DNA from: Oegoconia quadripuncta
Lineage: Eukaryota; Arthropoda; Insecta; Lepidoptera; Autostichidae
DNA: 64,000 bases
Assembly: GCA_949316235.1 (NCBI GenBank)
Contig: OX438760.1
Location: 4,652,501-4,716,500 of the forward strand
Direction: 5' to 3'
Made by a program: the position numbers and the translations under genes. The notes beneath the pieces are model-generated. The model was not told the origin of the DNA and searched no databases. It saw nothing but the letters and a program-made list of their open reading frames with translations. Numbering within the stretch: position 1 is the first letter of the stretch; each line of letters begins with the position of its first letter. Shown one piece after another: positions 1-7,919 of the stretch.

Positions 1-903
1 CTCCTGGATTGAGACGGCGGCAATCTTAAGGGCTTTTACGAAAGTGCCCTTAAGATTGCCGGACTTTGTTGCGATATGGAGGATGGTTCCAACACTGTCC
101 AGTACCTGTTTGTTCAGGGCCTCGGCAGTGCTGGCACCATCCACCTTCGCACCTCCACTTAAAGTCGGAGACGAATCCGCAAGATGAGCCGTTCTTCTGC
201 TGCTCGCCTCGCGGATCATCTCGGCCGCCTCCTCCTCCGCTTGCAGTTGCAGCTCCTGTCGCCTAAGCTCCAGGAGCTCTGCCTTCGCCTTGGCCAAGCC
301 CACGTATTGGCCCGTGGTCGGCGGGCGTCCTCGCTTTGGTCTTTTGGCGGGCCCCGATGTTTTGGGCCTCGCCAGCGGCCTTGAGTTGGACGAGTCGCCA
401 CTCGGCGACGCGTCCGACTGCGACGACCCGGACGCCCGCAACCTCTTGCGGGCTTGGTCCAAGGGCGCCGGAAATTCCGGCGCCATTCCTTCGTTCGGTT
501 CGGGGGTGAAGAGCTCTTCCTCCGGGAGGTCCCTAACTAGGACCTTCTGTGGAGAGAAGAACTCTTCGCTCCCTGCCGCATTATCGATAAATCTCGTCGC
601 CGGTCTCACGAGAACTTGCTGCCGTCCTCGACCTCGGGGCGAAAGCCCCGGGGCCGGTGACGACTGCAATAAGGCCGGCGACGACATCGCACATTCGGAG
701 TCCGACAGCACAACGACCGGCCGTACGCCCTGCGGCGCTGTCGGCTCGTGGGAGGGCTCGAGGAGGCTCTTCCCTCCTTCCCAGCCCGGCTCCTCGACCT
801 CCCTCTGCATATTGACGAACACCCTGGTGGGCGGGGTTCGGCCTTTAATAATGTAGGACTTATTTTGGTTGTTTTTAGGGGGGGGGGTTCTTTGTAAACT
901 CAT
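1..903 (-). CDS. Non-LTR retrotransposon ORF1 (gag-like), partial, runs off window
   Basis: An uninterrupted 301-codon frame reads leftward from ATG at 903 and leaves the window still open, so the 3' part is missing. It is GC-rich, unlike the surrounding AT-rich DNA. The predicted protein has a Pro/Ser-rich N-terminus, an AT-hook-like basic patch (KRPKRGRPP, about residues 186-194), a charged helical stretch rich in Glu, Ala and Arg (about 204-232, possible coiled coil), and a GNLKGTFVKALK motif near residue 285. The last motif is what I associate with ORF1 proteins of insect R1/Jockey-type LINEs, which bind the element RNA. No Cys-His knuckles are visible; these usually lie further C-terminal. 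The assignment rests on recalled motifs, not a search. Confidence 0.7.
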   Translation of the reverse strand, partial: MSLQRTPPPKNNQNKSYIIKGRTPPTRVFVNMQREVEEPGWEGGKSLLEPSHEPTAPQGVRPVVVLSDSECAMSSPALLQSSPAPGLSPRGRGRQQVLVRPATRFIDNAAGSEEFFSPQKVLVRDLPEEELFTPEPNEGMAPEFPAPLDQARKRLRASGSSQSDASPSGDSSNSRPLARPKTSGPAKRPKRGRPPTTGQYVGLAKAKAELLELRRQELQLQAEEEAAEMIREASSRRTAHLADSSPTLSGGAKVDGASTAEALNKQVLDSVGTILHIATKSGNLKGTFVKALKIAAVSIQE

Positions 904-1561
904 ATTTTCATCCCACGAGTAAGAGGGAAAGGGTGGTCGTCCCGGGCGGTGCCCTCTGCACCCGGGAAACCCTATTACGCCTGGGGGGTCGGGCGGTACC
1001 CCAGGGTGGCCGCTAGTGGTGGAGTATACCCTCCACCTTCCCCCGCCGCTCAACCTCCGAAGAATCTTCGAAGGTAGAGCGCCGAGGGCATTCGGCGCCG
1101 CGTGCCCCAGCGTCGAAACTTGGGTTGGTTTTTATAGAGGTTTTCCTTCCTCGTAGTCCGGGCGGTTAAGCCAAGACCCTCGGTCCCAGTCTGCAGCCGC
1201 GAGACATGACCACGACACTGCAGTCCAGGATTACGAGCCCGGCGGTGGCAAGGGGTAGGAAATTCCTCCCCCGCCTGCTCGGTGGCAGTGCGAGTGCACA
1301 CCGAGCCCGCCCTTACTCCCCCACTAAGAGAGGAGCGTCTCCCTGCTCCATCCGCTGTGCCCTCTGCTAATCAGAGGGACACGCAGAGGAGCCCCCCATG
1401 TCAGGCTACTCGCCATCGGCCAATAAGATCCCTTAAAGTGGGAAGTTATTGGCCGATGCCCAGGGTGCACCGGCCCAACGACTACTCTTCCCTCCAGACG
1501 TATCCAGGGGGACCAGTAGCCATCAGGCACACGGGGAGGTTGCCTGACATCGCACCCCTAG
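904..1561 (-). other. GC-rich 5' leader of the ORF1 retroelement
   Basis: GC-rich DNA lies directly upstream of the ORF1 start and ends where AT-rich SINE sequence begins near 1562. The abrupt composition change and adjacency suggest it is the 5' untranslated region of the same element. Short frames here are antisense or chance. The exact 5' end is not defined, and no target duplication was found because the other end lies outside the window. Confidence 0.45.
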
Positions 1562-1690
1562 TTTATCAACCATCTGGTATCTATAATACAAGCCTAGTTG
1601 CTTAGTGTGGAACTCGATGGCGCTGTGTGAATGTGCTAAGATATTTATTTATTTATTATTATTATTTATTGTACAGGCTTTGCCTAGTTT
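1562..1690 (+). repeat. SINE-B tail fragment
   Basis: Begins CAACCATCTGGTATCTATAA and includes CTTAGTGTGGAACTCGATGG, then an AT-rich TTTATTTATT tail. The same body occurs at 50890-51000 and, inverted, at 44620-44890, where it follows a tRNA-like head. The head is missing here. Confidence 0.6.
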
Positions 1691-2116
1691 GGATCTAGAT
1701 AATTGATGAACTGAGTATCAGAATATTCTTTTTGTTTTTTCTTCAAATGAATTGCTAATGCAGCCTTTTTAGACCCACACATTAATTCATATGATTCAGA
1801 TTATCACATAGTACCTGGAGGATCATAAAGACCCTGTTACTATTCTACATATTGCTGTCTACCGGTCCCAATTAACGAGTTACAAGAGTAGCAATAGGAA
1901 TTCTACTTACGTCTACTTCTGTATTAGCCAGGTCTATCAAAATGATTTTGTGGAGCACCTTTACCTAAAACAATAAACAACAATTATAATAACAAATAAA
2001 ATTAAAAACATAGATTATTTATTATATTATACCTGTTATACATATATTACTTTCTAATTGTGAAGTGGGATTTTCAAAAAACCAAACTTTCGAACATCGA
2101 CTTAAATTCGAGTAGG
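1691..2116. other. AT-rich DNA, nothing recognised
   Basis: No long reading frame, RNA gene or clear repeat match was seen on either strand. Confidence 0.4.
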
Positions 2117-2164
2117 TAAATGTTCTTCACATTTCCTTTCACTTGGTCAAAGTAATTGCGGGCT
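2117..2164 (-). repeat. Short LINE 3'-end fragment
   Basis: Contains CTTTCACTTGGTCAAAGTAA, the complement of the segment encoding the YFDQVKEK motif in the LINE fragments at 21690-22150 and 42510-42990. Only about 50 bp remain. Confidence 0.5.
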
Positions 2165-2222
2165 CTCATCACTTAACATCAGGTTTGAGTTAGATGAAAC
2201 AGTAACATGTTGTGCATAAAAA
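2165..2222 (+). repeat. Degenerate SINE-A tail
   Basis: CACTTAACATCAGG followed by TTGTGCATAAAAA matches the 3' end of SINE-A (compare 21540-21605). It is strongly diverged. Confidence 0.4.
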
Positions 2223-2255
2223 GTTCTAACATATTATAAAGTTACATTGACATTT

Positions 2256-2450
2256 TTATTTCATCATCATCATCATATCAGCCGAAAGACGTTCTCCCTC
2301 AAAGATCTCCACAACGATCGGTCCTGCGCTACCCGCATCCAGCGGCTTCCCGCGATCTTTACCAAATCGTCGGTTCACCTCGTGGGGGGCCTGTCCACGC
2401 TGCGTCTTCCGGTGCGAGAACCTTTCCGCCCTGACGGCCGTCGGTCCTTT
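2256..2450 (-). repeat. GC-richer transposon-derived fragment
   Basis: On the minus strand this reads as a coding-like stretch including RKTQRGQAPHEVNRRFGKD and IVVEIFEGERLSA. I associate this wording with a dispersed lepidopteran repeat often mis-annotated as protein. It ends in a (CAT)n run at 2263-2277. No complete domain or start is present. Confidence 0.4.
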
Positions 2451-2454
2451 TTTT

Positions 2455-2555
2455 ATATATATACACAACGGATAGGTACTTGACCTCAATCACATCTGAT
2501 GTTAAGTGAAGATGAGGTCGAAGGTGGAAGCGTACTGACCCGGAAACCCCAACAC
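2455..2555 (-). repeat. SINE-A 3' part
   Basis: Contains ACTTGACCTCAATCACATCT, GTTAAGTGAAGATGAGGTCG and GACCCGGAAACCCCAACACA, the 3' third of SINE-A in inverted orientation. The tRNA-like head is absent. Confidence 0.75.
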
Positions 2556-2665
2556 ATATATACGAGCAAATTGCTCTTAGATAACGGATAAACATACATA
2601 AATATTTGTATAAACATCCATGACTCGGAAGTAAATGTAAAATAGAAACAATAATAACAGAAAAG
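2556..2665 (-). repeat. SINE-C fragment
   Basis: AGATAACGGATAAACATACA, TAAATATTTGTATAAACATC and CATGACTCGG match the body of SINE-C (compare 58500-58570). Truncated at both ends. Confidence 0.55.
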
Positions 2666-3900
2666 TATACGTCCAATCTTTTAAACGGTAAATTTTGAAC
2701 TGATTAAACAAAAGCTACACAGAAAGAGAGAGAAAGAGAAAGAACAGGCAGAGTTCAAATTTTGAATTTAAAATATTATGACTTAACCGAAAAAGAAACA
2801 AGCAGAATACTGAAAAAAGAGAACCAACGAGTCGCATGGCGTCTCGTTACAACGTACACCTCCACTTTCTAGTTGATCGGATTAAACCCCAATAAGGTAA
2901 TCGTGACTCAGTCTGAATATTTAAATTCGCAACTGCCTAACGCCTAAGGCTTTAAAACCAACCTCTAAGAAGTTACTCCTAACTGAGCACGATAAACATT
3001 TCAAACTCCATGAAGGAGATTGGAAAAGTTTAATGCGATCACCAATCAAAGTGAAATACGAAAATATTTCTTGATCAGTTAGGCTTTATATCTGAGAAGA
3101 AAAGTAAAATAAATAAAACTACAGATGTTACTTCATCATTCTGTGTATGTATATGCCTACACATGTTATGTGGGTCCTTAGCATATCCCATATTGTGGAC
3201 AATAATAAATGACTATATATTACGAGTACATTTTATTTACTATTCATTCAAGGCATAAAATGCTGTATTAATTTACCATTTCTATGGTACATTCTTAAAT
3301 TTGTTGTTAGGTCTACATTTCATATTATTAGTATATCGATGTGCCATAACCCTTTATCCGAAACACACATGAAACGGCCGGACTAGAACCGCAAATTTCT
3401 AAATACAAAATTTATTCAAATACAATACGAGTAAGGAATAAAATACTGTATTCTAAATCATCCATGTGTCTCGGCGATTGAGTTTCATTTGAACTTGATT
3501 CCATTTCCCATTTTGACACCATATTCCTTCTGCTTCGCGGAACTGTATGTGCCTGTGTATACAGTGTGCTCTTTGTTTGCTCACTTCACAAGAGCCAGTG
3601 ATTCATGCTCACGTGTTGACATAGGTCCGAGCCCGGTGAAGCGTTAAGCATCCTTTTGACACTTAATTCGCCCGGCGGGGGACGGCGAAATTTGTTTTCA
3701 TGCAGTTTCAGTCGACGCTTTTGACATAATCATTAGACATCAATATCAGCCTGTTGAAGGCTACCATCTATAATGGATATGTCATCCTTTTCTAATTTAT
3801 AATAGGTACACCACTTTTTTCATTATCTTCGCTATAAGTTTATACTTAGATACTGTAATCACCCTCAACCTACCCATTTGTATATTCTTTAATTCGGATT
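2666..3900. other. No gene or clear repeat recognised
   Basis: AT-rich DNA with a purine run (GAGAGAGAAAGAGAAAGA) near 2723. No frame of interest and no match to the other repeats in this window. Confidence 0.35.
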
Positions 3901-4233
3901 ATGATCAGCCTTACACGTCCACACTTACACATTTTTATAACGGATAGCGATGAAGAGGAAGCATTTGTTATTAGCTTTTCTTTTCGATCGAGAAATCGAT
4001 TTCGGATACACGACATAAATCTAGAACACGAAATTCATGGAGATTTTTACACACTATACCCACGTTTAAGACGAGATAAGGATAGGTTTTATATTGCATA
4101 CTACAGAGAAGAGCGTCCGCCGCGAACGACCCACCTCGTCACGCTGTCAGACTATATCGACTACCGAGCGCGACATCGCTATCGCTTACGTCTGAAGGAC
4201 CTTAAGTTCGATCTTCAGCTTCTAACATATTAA
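3901..4233 (+). pseudogene. PIF/Harbinger (HARBI1-like) transposase, N-terminal fragment
   Basis: A 110-codon frame from ATG 3901. After an acidic DSDEEEAF stretch it reads RNRFRIHDIN, HGDFYTLYPRLRRDKDRF and YIAYYRE. This follows the order of the N-terminal region of Harbinger nucleases (aromatic/basic segment, then a G-E/D-F-x-x-L-x-x-x-L-R motif, then an aromatic-rich Y-F/Y-R). The catalytic DDE domain is absent: the frame becomes Arg/Tyr-rich without family resemblance after about residue 75 and stops. It is probably a truncated relic of the transposase gene. An intact gene would be about 350-400 codons. The family call is recalled from motif order and not searched. Confidence 0.5.
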
Positions 4234-4619
4234 CGTCGACGCCCATCGCTATTTCGAACTTAGATATATCGAGCAATTGAAAAAGCCACTCGAAGATATA
4301 TGGAAGTCATGATTAGTCAGTGTTGTTAGACCACATCTAATGGGGTGTAGCCTCACAACCTCAGAACCAGTTTCCTGAAGGCGTAAAGGCCAGCCTATTT
4401 ATAGCCAGACAACGATTCGCTCGAAGCCAAACCGAAGCTTTCAAATCAACATTCTGTCAGCCGTAAAAAGGATGTTCACGGGACGTAATTCGGATAACCC
4501 ACTTACAGAGGGGACAAAAAATAGATAAATAAAAAAACAATATATCGAGTCAAATGTAGGCGGGTATTGTACTCATATCCGCTCACCTGAAATTTACACT
4601 TACGATATTTTCTTTCTTT
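4234..4619. other. No feature recognised
   Basis: Nothing supported on either strand. The stretch includes an A-rich run at about 4509-4542. Confidence 0.35.
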
Positions 4620-4692
4620 TTATATACAAGCGCTACTTAACCTCTACCAAACCGATGTGGAGTGAAGATGAGACAGAAAGTAGAAGCGTTAT
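4620..4692 (-). repeat. Highly degenerate SINE-A remnant
   Basis: TATATACAAGCGCTACTTAA and GGAGTGAAGATGAGACAGAA resemble SINE-A (ACTTGACCTCAATCAC and GTTAAGTGAAGATGAGGTCG) at low identity. Confidence 0.3.
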
Positions 4693-4954
4693 ACTGAATT
4701 GCTATGTGCTATCTCACTAATATTATATATAACAATAGATGGATGTGAGAGCTGGTGCCTACTTTGCTCAGCAGCTGAGCTTATGCATTCAGCGGGGCAA
4801 TAGCGCTAGCGTACTGGGTACTATGCCTCACGGAATAGCGAGTTGGACGGCTAATTTAACTATGAGATATAGGTATTTCCAATTATGTTTTATAAATTTG
4901 TTGTTTTCATGTACTTAACTTGAATTACAATATGAGTTTAAAAACCAAAAAACA

Positions 4955-5320
4955 CAACTGTATATTTTGTTTCGAGGGCGCCATGTTGGATTTATCACTA
5001 TAAAATGTATGCTACAGGGATCAAGACGAATCTAACGACACCTTCCACTTCGAAATCAGTCAAGCCGTTTAAGCTATACAGGAGGTAACATAGAAATCTA
5101 CATACATACTGCACTGGAAAAACATTACCCTCCTAGACAGTCGGCTAATGAGAAAGTTTGGAAGTTTGTCTGTTGCTTTATCACGGCGAAAGGGATGAAC
5201 GTATTCAGAAGTTGGTATTTATGTACAATATACCGTGAATTAAGACAGGATATTTGTTATAAGTGAGTAACTGCGCGATAAAGCTATTCCACGCAGGCGA
5301 AACCGCGGGCGGAAAGCTAG
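4955..5320 (-). repeat. Dispersed repeat R
   Basis: Shared wording includes GGCGCCATGTTGGAT, GACGAATCTAACGACACC, AACATTACCCTCC and GCGAAACCGCGGGCGGAAAGC. Related copies lie at 43600-43770, 48480-48680 and (other strand) 59790-60010. It has no coding capacity. It may be a non-autonomous element or the end of a larger one. Confidence 0.5.
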
Positions 5321-5459
5321 TAAAGAATATTTTGTTGGTTGTTAATTGGGAGATAGATAAATCGTTTATTTATATCTCCAGTCACACACACACCATAAGT
5401 TCCTAAGCAATTGAATAAACATATTTTATAACAATCCATAAAAGTAACATCAGGATACA

Positions 5460-5550
5460 CTAGAGTCGCCGCGGGGTTTTAGTGGGTATCCCTCCCGACA
5501 GGGAGGGAAGTCCCACATTACCGTCTCGCCGACCCCCAGGCGTACAAATG
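5460..5550 (+). repeat. GC-rich retroelement fragment
   Basis: GCCGCGGGGTTTTAGTGGGT, ATCCCTCCCGACAGGGAGGG and CGTCTCGCCGACCCCCAGGC recur almost unchanged at 24712-24800. The inner CCCTCCCGACAGGGAGGG is an inverted repeat that could form a hairpin. Probably a LINE 3' region. Confidence 0.5.
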
Positions 5551-5629
5551 GGTCATAGCTCAGAGCTCAGTGTGTATAATTGCTCAGAGAGCAAAACACT
5601 GATTTTCAGCTATTACCCACTTATCTTAC

Positions 5630-5800
5630 TTATCACAGTCGGAACTGGTGGTAGCTGGTTAGCTGATGGTGGTGATGGTGTTTAAACATGCCTAACTCCC
5701 AACCAAACCGTGTACTAAACATGTACCCTAAATCGAAGCCGTGACCTTCGTTTTGCAAAGCTTACGTCGTATACGATAAGCAACGAAGGTGGTTTTCTTA
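5630..5800 (-). repeat. Degenerate SINE-A
   Basis: ACCAAACCGTGTACTAAACA, TGTACCC and GTGACCTTCG match the head and promoter-proximal part of inverted SINE-A. The copy is old and carries a rearranged inner part (TGGTGGTAGCTGG). Confidence 0.4.
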
Positions 5801-5910
5801 TCTAAAGTTAAAATTTTATTATTTTACAGTAGACGAATAAAGAAAAATATTAATTAAAACATACTAAAATAAAGATAATAAAAAGAAAGGCTCTGGACCA
5901 TAACTTCACG

Positions 5911-5981
5911 TCATAATGCAGAACACATGTTCAGGTCACTTTGTGGTAAGGTACCCAGAAGGCTAGCCGCGTTGCCACGTC
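5911..5981 (-). pseudogene. LINE ORF C-terminal part, left of Polinton insertion
   Basis: The minus strand reads RGNAASLLGTLPQSDLNMC before a TGA stop at 5911-5913. It is the direct continuation of the LINE frame at 20978-21258, from which it is separated by Polinton copy 1. The two parts share the 6-bp target duplication, and joining them across a single copy of it keeps the frame. Confidence 0.75.
5976..5981. repeat. Target-site duplication CACGTC, left of copy 1
   Basis: CACGTC lies immediately before the element terminus AGTAGTACG and is repeated at 20978-20983. Six bases is the duplication length expected for Polintons. Confidence 0.95.
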
Positions 5982-6718
5982 AGTAGTACGTATTCGAGAG
6001 TTCTGGACCAGCCCCGGGCCCTCCCCCTAAAAAAAGGTCACCACGGTGTGTTCCCCCTTTCACGGTCTCATTGGCGGCTTTAATTGGGTCGTTATTGACG
6101 GATTTGCCAGTTAACTTTGTTTGCTAATTATAATGGCTAGTAAAAAATTGTCCTTATCTAACCTAATAATAGGTTCACACATAAATCAAGTGGACGATAA
6201 CTCCTCGGCTTTTGGCGCTTTTGTGTACCTACAACTGATACAAGTCTGAACTTGTTCATGGTAAGCATAGCGATTACAGCAGGTGTATGTTTTTAATATG
6301 GAAAAAAATTAAATTTATTGTCAGCAATGAAACTGCCTTTCCATTATTCTTTTATTTAGTTTTCTAATTTATGATCAATTTATATTTATGGCAGTAGTCG
6401 ACAAAAAACATGCACCTTTTACGGTGAATAGAAACTTCGTAATTTAAGTTATTTCATTATAGTATACCATTTTTTCCTAGTAAGATTTGGAAACAGGTGA
6501 GACTTTTTTGCTCGTCACGTTGGAATGTGTACGCCTTTAGATGAAATGATAACGATCACCCACTGTCAAATTTATTTATGTTAGTTATTCTTTAGATCGC
6601 CATCTGCGGCATACGCAGTATTTTTTCTTAATTTTTTAATTCGATTCAATAATAAATATGTAGGGTTAATTCTTAATAGCTACTACGTATGTGGTATCAC
6701 CACTCTACCTGGATAGGG

Positions 6719-6753
6719 TATTTAAAGCGAGACGGCTTGTACAGCACCACAGT
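6719..6753 (+). promoter_or_regulatory. Gene A core promoter (TATA plus initiator)
   Basis: TATTTAAA at 6719-6726 lies 32 bp before the A of an arthropod-like initiator (ACAGTC, A at 6751). This is normal spacing for RNA polymerase II. The predicted start is about 80 bp upstream of the gene A ATG. Confidence 0.6.
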
Positions 6754-6831
6754 CCAAATTCGATCGCCCGCCTCGCCTCGAGACACAGTCGTACATTTCA
6801 TAGTGAAAAGTGTTAAACTACGCTTTCTGTC

Positions 6832-7408
6832 ATGTCGGTAAGTTTTTGTCTGTAACTACATTGTTTATGTGTTGTCTACTTTACCTGGACGATCTGTTTC
6901 GATGCAATTGCTTGACCTAACCTTCGTTTTCTGCTCGTTTCAGACGTCGATTCCTGACAGTGATTACACCTTTAAGAACTATTACTTTCCTACTGCCGAT
7001 CTAAGCGACGATGATGAAACTCAAGATCCTCCTGCCTTGAAGGTCAAGCAAAACATTGCTAAGAGAAACATTGATTGTTTCTTTGAGAAGCCCAAGAAAA
7101 AGAGGGTCCGACTACAGTCTTCCAATATTGCCCAAGCTAACGGAGAAGGAACTTCATACATTTCATCGAATAATGATGACGGATCCTCAGCGAGTCATCT
7201 CATTAAAATAGAAGTGTATGAGATGAAAAAGTTGAAAGATGTTCAACCAATTGATTACTGGAAATATGCAGATGTTCGTGTTAAATATTACGCCTCAGAA
7301 GACGACAAGCATTACCGAAATGTAAGAGATTTAATTTACAATATAACAAAACAGGTGGCAACGAAGACCGACTGCACAAAGTACTACATAACAGCGGATA
7401 AGAAATAA
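6832..7408 (+). CDS. TIR gene A, two exons, 156 aa, putative nuclear protein (copy 1 left)
   Basis: Exon 1 is only ATG TCG (6832-6837). A 106-bp intron follows (6838-6943, GTAAGT donor, pyrimidine-rich CTCGTTTCAG acceptor), then exon 2 (6944-7408). The two exons join in phase. The initiator and TATA box just upstream support this start. The protein is acidic near the N-terminus (LSDDDETQD, 22-30), then carries a classical nuclear-localisation signal (KPKKKRVRL, 51-59), a Ser/Asn-rich linker, and a Tyr/Lys-rich C-terminus. I recognise no domain. Its place in both TIRs, hence two identical copies per element under its own strong promoter, suggests an early regulatory or end-binding protein. That role is inference. 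An AATAAA signal follows at 7517. Confidence 0.65.
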
Positions 7409-7516
7409 TTCCTGGAATAGCCCGTTTCTTGCGACTCCCAATAGAGCAACGTTATAATTTATGGGTTTCTTCTTAGCACATTAACTGTCGCGACGCAGAC
7501 TCTACTGAAAAACAGC

Positions 7517-7522
7517 AATAAA
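7517..7522 (+). terminator. Polyadenylation signal AATAAA for gene A
   Basis: AATAAA lies 109 bp after the gene A stop and just before the TATA-like CTATAAGA (7552-7559) of the next TIR gene, as expected at a gene boundary. The same signal recurs in all four TIRs. Confidence 0.5.
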
Positions 7523-7618
7523 TTTTTCGTTCCCCACCGTTTTATACCTGTCTATAAGATACACCTCATATAAGCCACATGCCACCGAGAGATACATTTG
7601 TCTAACGCAGGCAGAAGG

Positions 7619-7746
7619 ATGGCACACTTCGAAACTCAATACGATGACCAACTGGTACGACTGTGTCTCGAAGCCGAACAAGACGAAATCGACCGACAAC
7701 TCTATGAACTCTACGATGATGTCGCAAACCAAGGACCAACAAAATC
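7619..7746 (+). CDS. Leader exon beginning in the TIR, probably spliced to PolB (copy 1)
   Basis: ATG 7619 opens a 43-codon frame whose first 30 codons lie in the TIR and are identical to the start of the 103-aa gene at the other end. Beyond the TIR it reads LYDDVANQGPTKS and meets a consensus donor (GTAAGT, 7747). Two acceptors keep the PolB frame: 8254 (CTCTTTACAG, good pyrimidine tract; skips the upstream ATG 7920 segment) and 7915 (GAATTTAG, weaker). The first would give a 1,282-residue polymerase, the second 1,395 residues. Unspliced, it would encode only a 43-aa peptide. Transcript evidence would settle this; sequence alone makes the 8254 junction the better candidate. Confidence 0.55.
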
Positions 7747-7851
7747 GTAAGTTTTTTTTTCCCTTGTTTTTATTGTTATGATTCTATACCCGAACGAGTA
7801 ACTTGTATGAACATGTACCAAACTAATGTAGAGGGGGCGAGTATGGGTCGG

Positions 7852-7887
7852 TATATAAACGAGTTGTTCTGGGGTATTGGTATCACT
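7852..7887 (+). promoter_or_regulatory. Candidate core promoter before ATG 7920
   Basis: TATATAA at 7852-7858 is followed 33 bp later by an initiator-like TATCACT (A at 7885). It lies inside the predicted leader intron and outside the TIR, so it exists only at the PolB end. It would start a transcript about 35 bp upstream of ATG 7920. Confidence 0.5.
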
Positions 7888-7919
7888 AACAATTAATTCG
7901 TAGTTTTGAATTTAGAACA

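Larger units (their letters stand above)
5982..7708 (+). repeat. Terminal inverted repeat, PolB end of copy 1
   Basis: Matches the inverted sequence at 19251-20977. The match stops after CTCTATGAA at 7708, inside the reading frame of the leader exon. About 740 bp of non-coding DNA is followed by a TATA promoter, gene A, its AATAAA signal (7517-7522) and the first 90 coding bases of gene B. Confidence 0.95.

Noticed and set aside
290..856. 188-aa plus-strand protein
   Set aside because: It is antisense to the LINE ORF1 frame; its length comes from GC-rich composition.
2247..2290. Poly-histidine protein
   Set aside because: Chance reading of a CAT trinucleotide run.
6869..7408. 179-residue version of gene A starting in the intron
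   Set aside because: It needs a GTG start and translates intron sequence. ATG 6832 with a consensus GT-AG intron gives a better gene.
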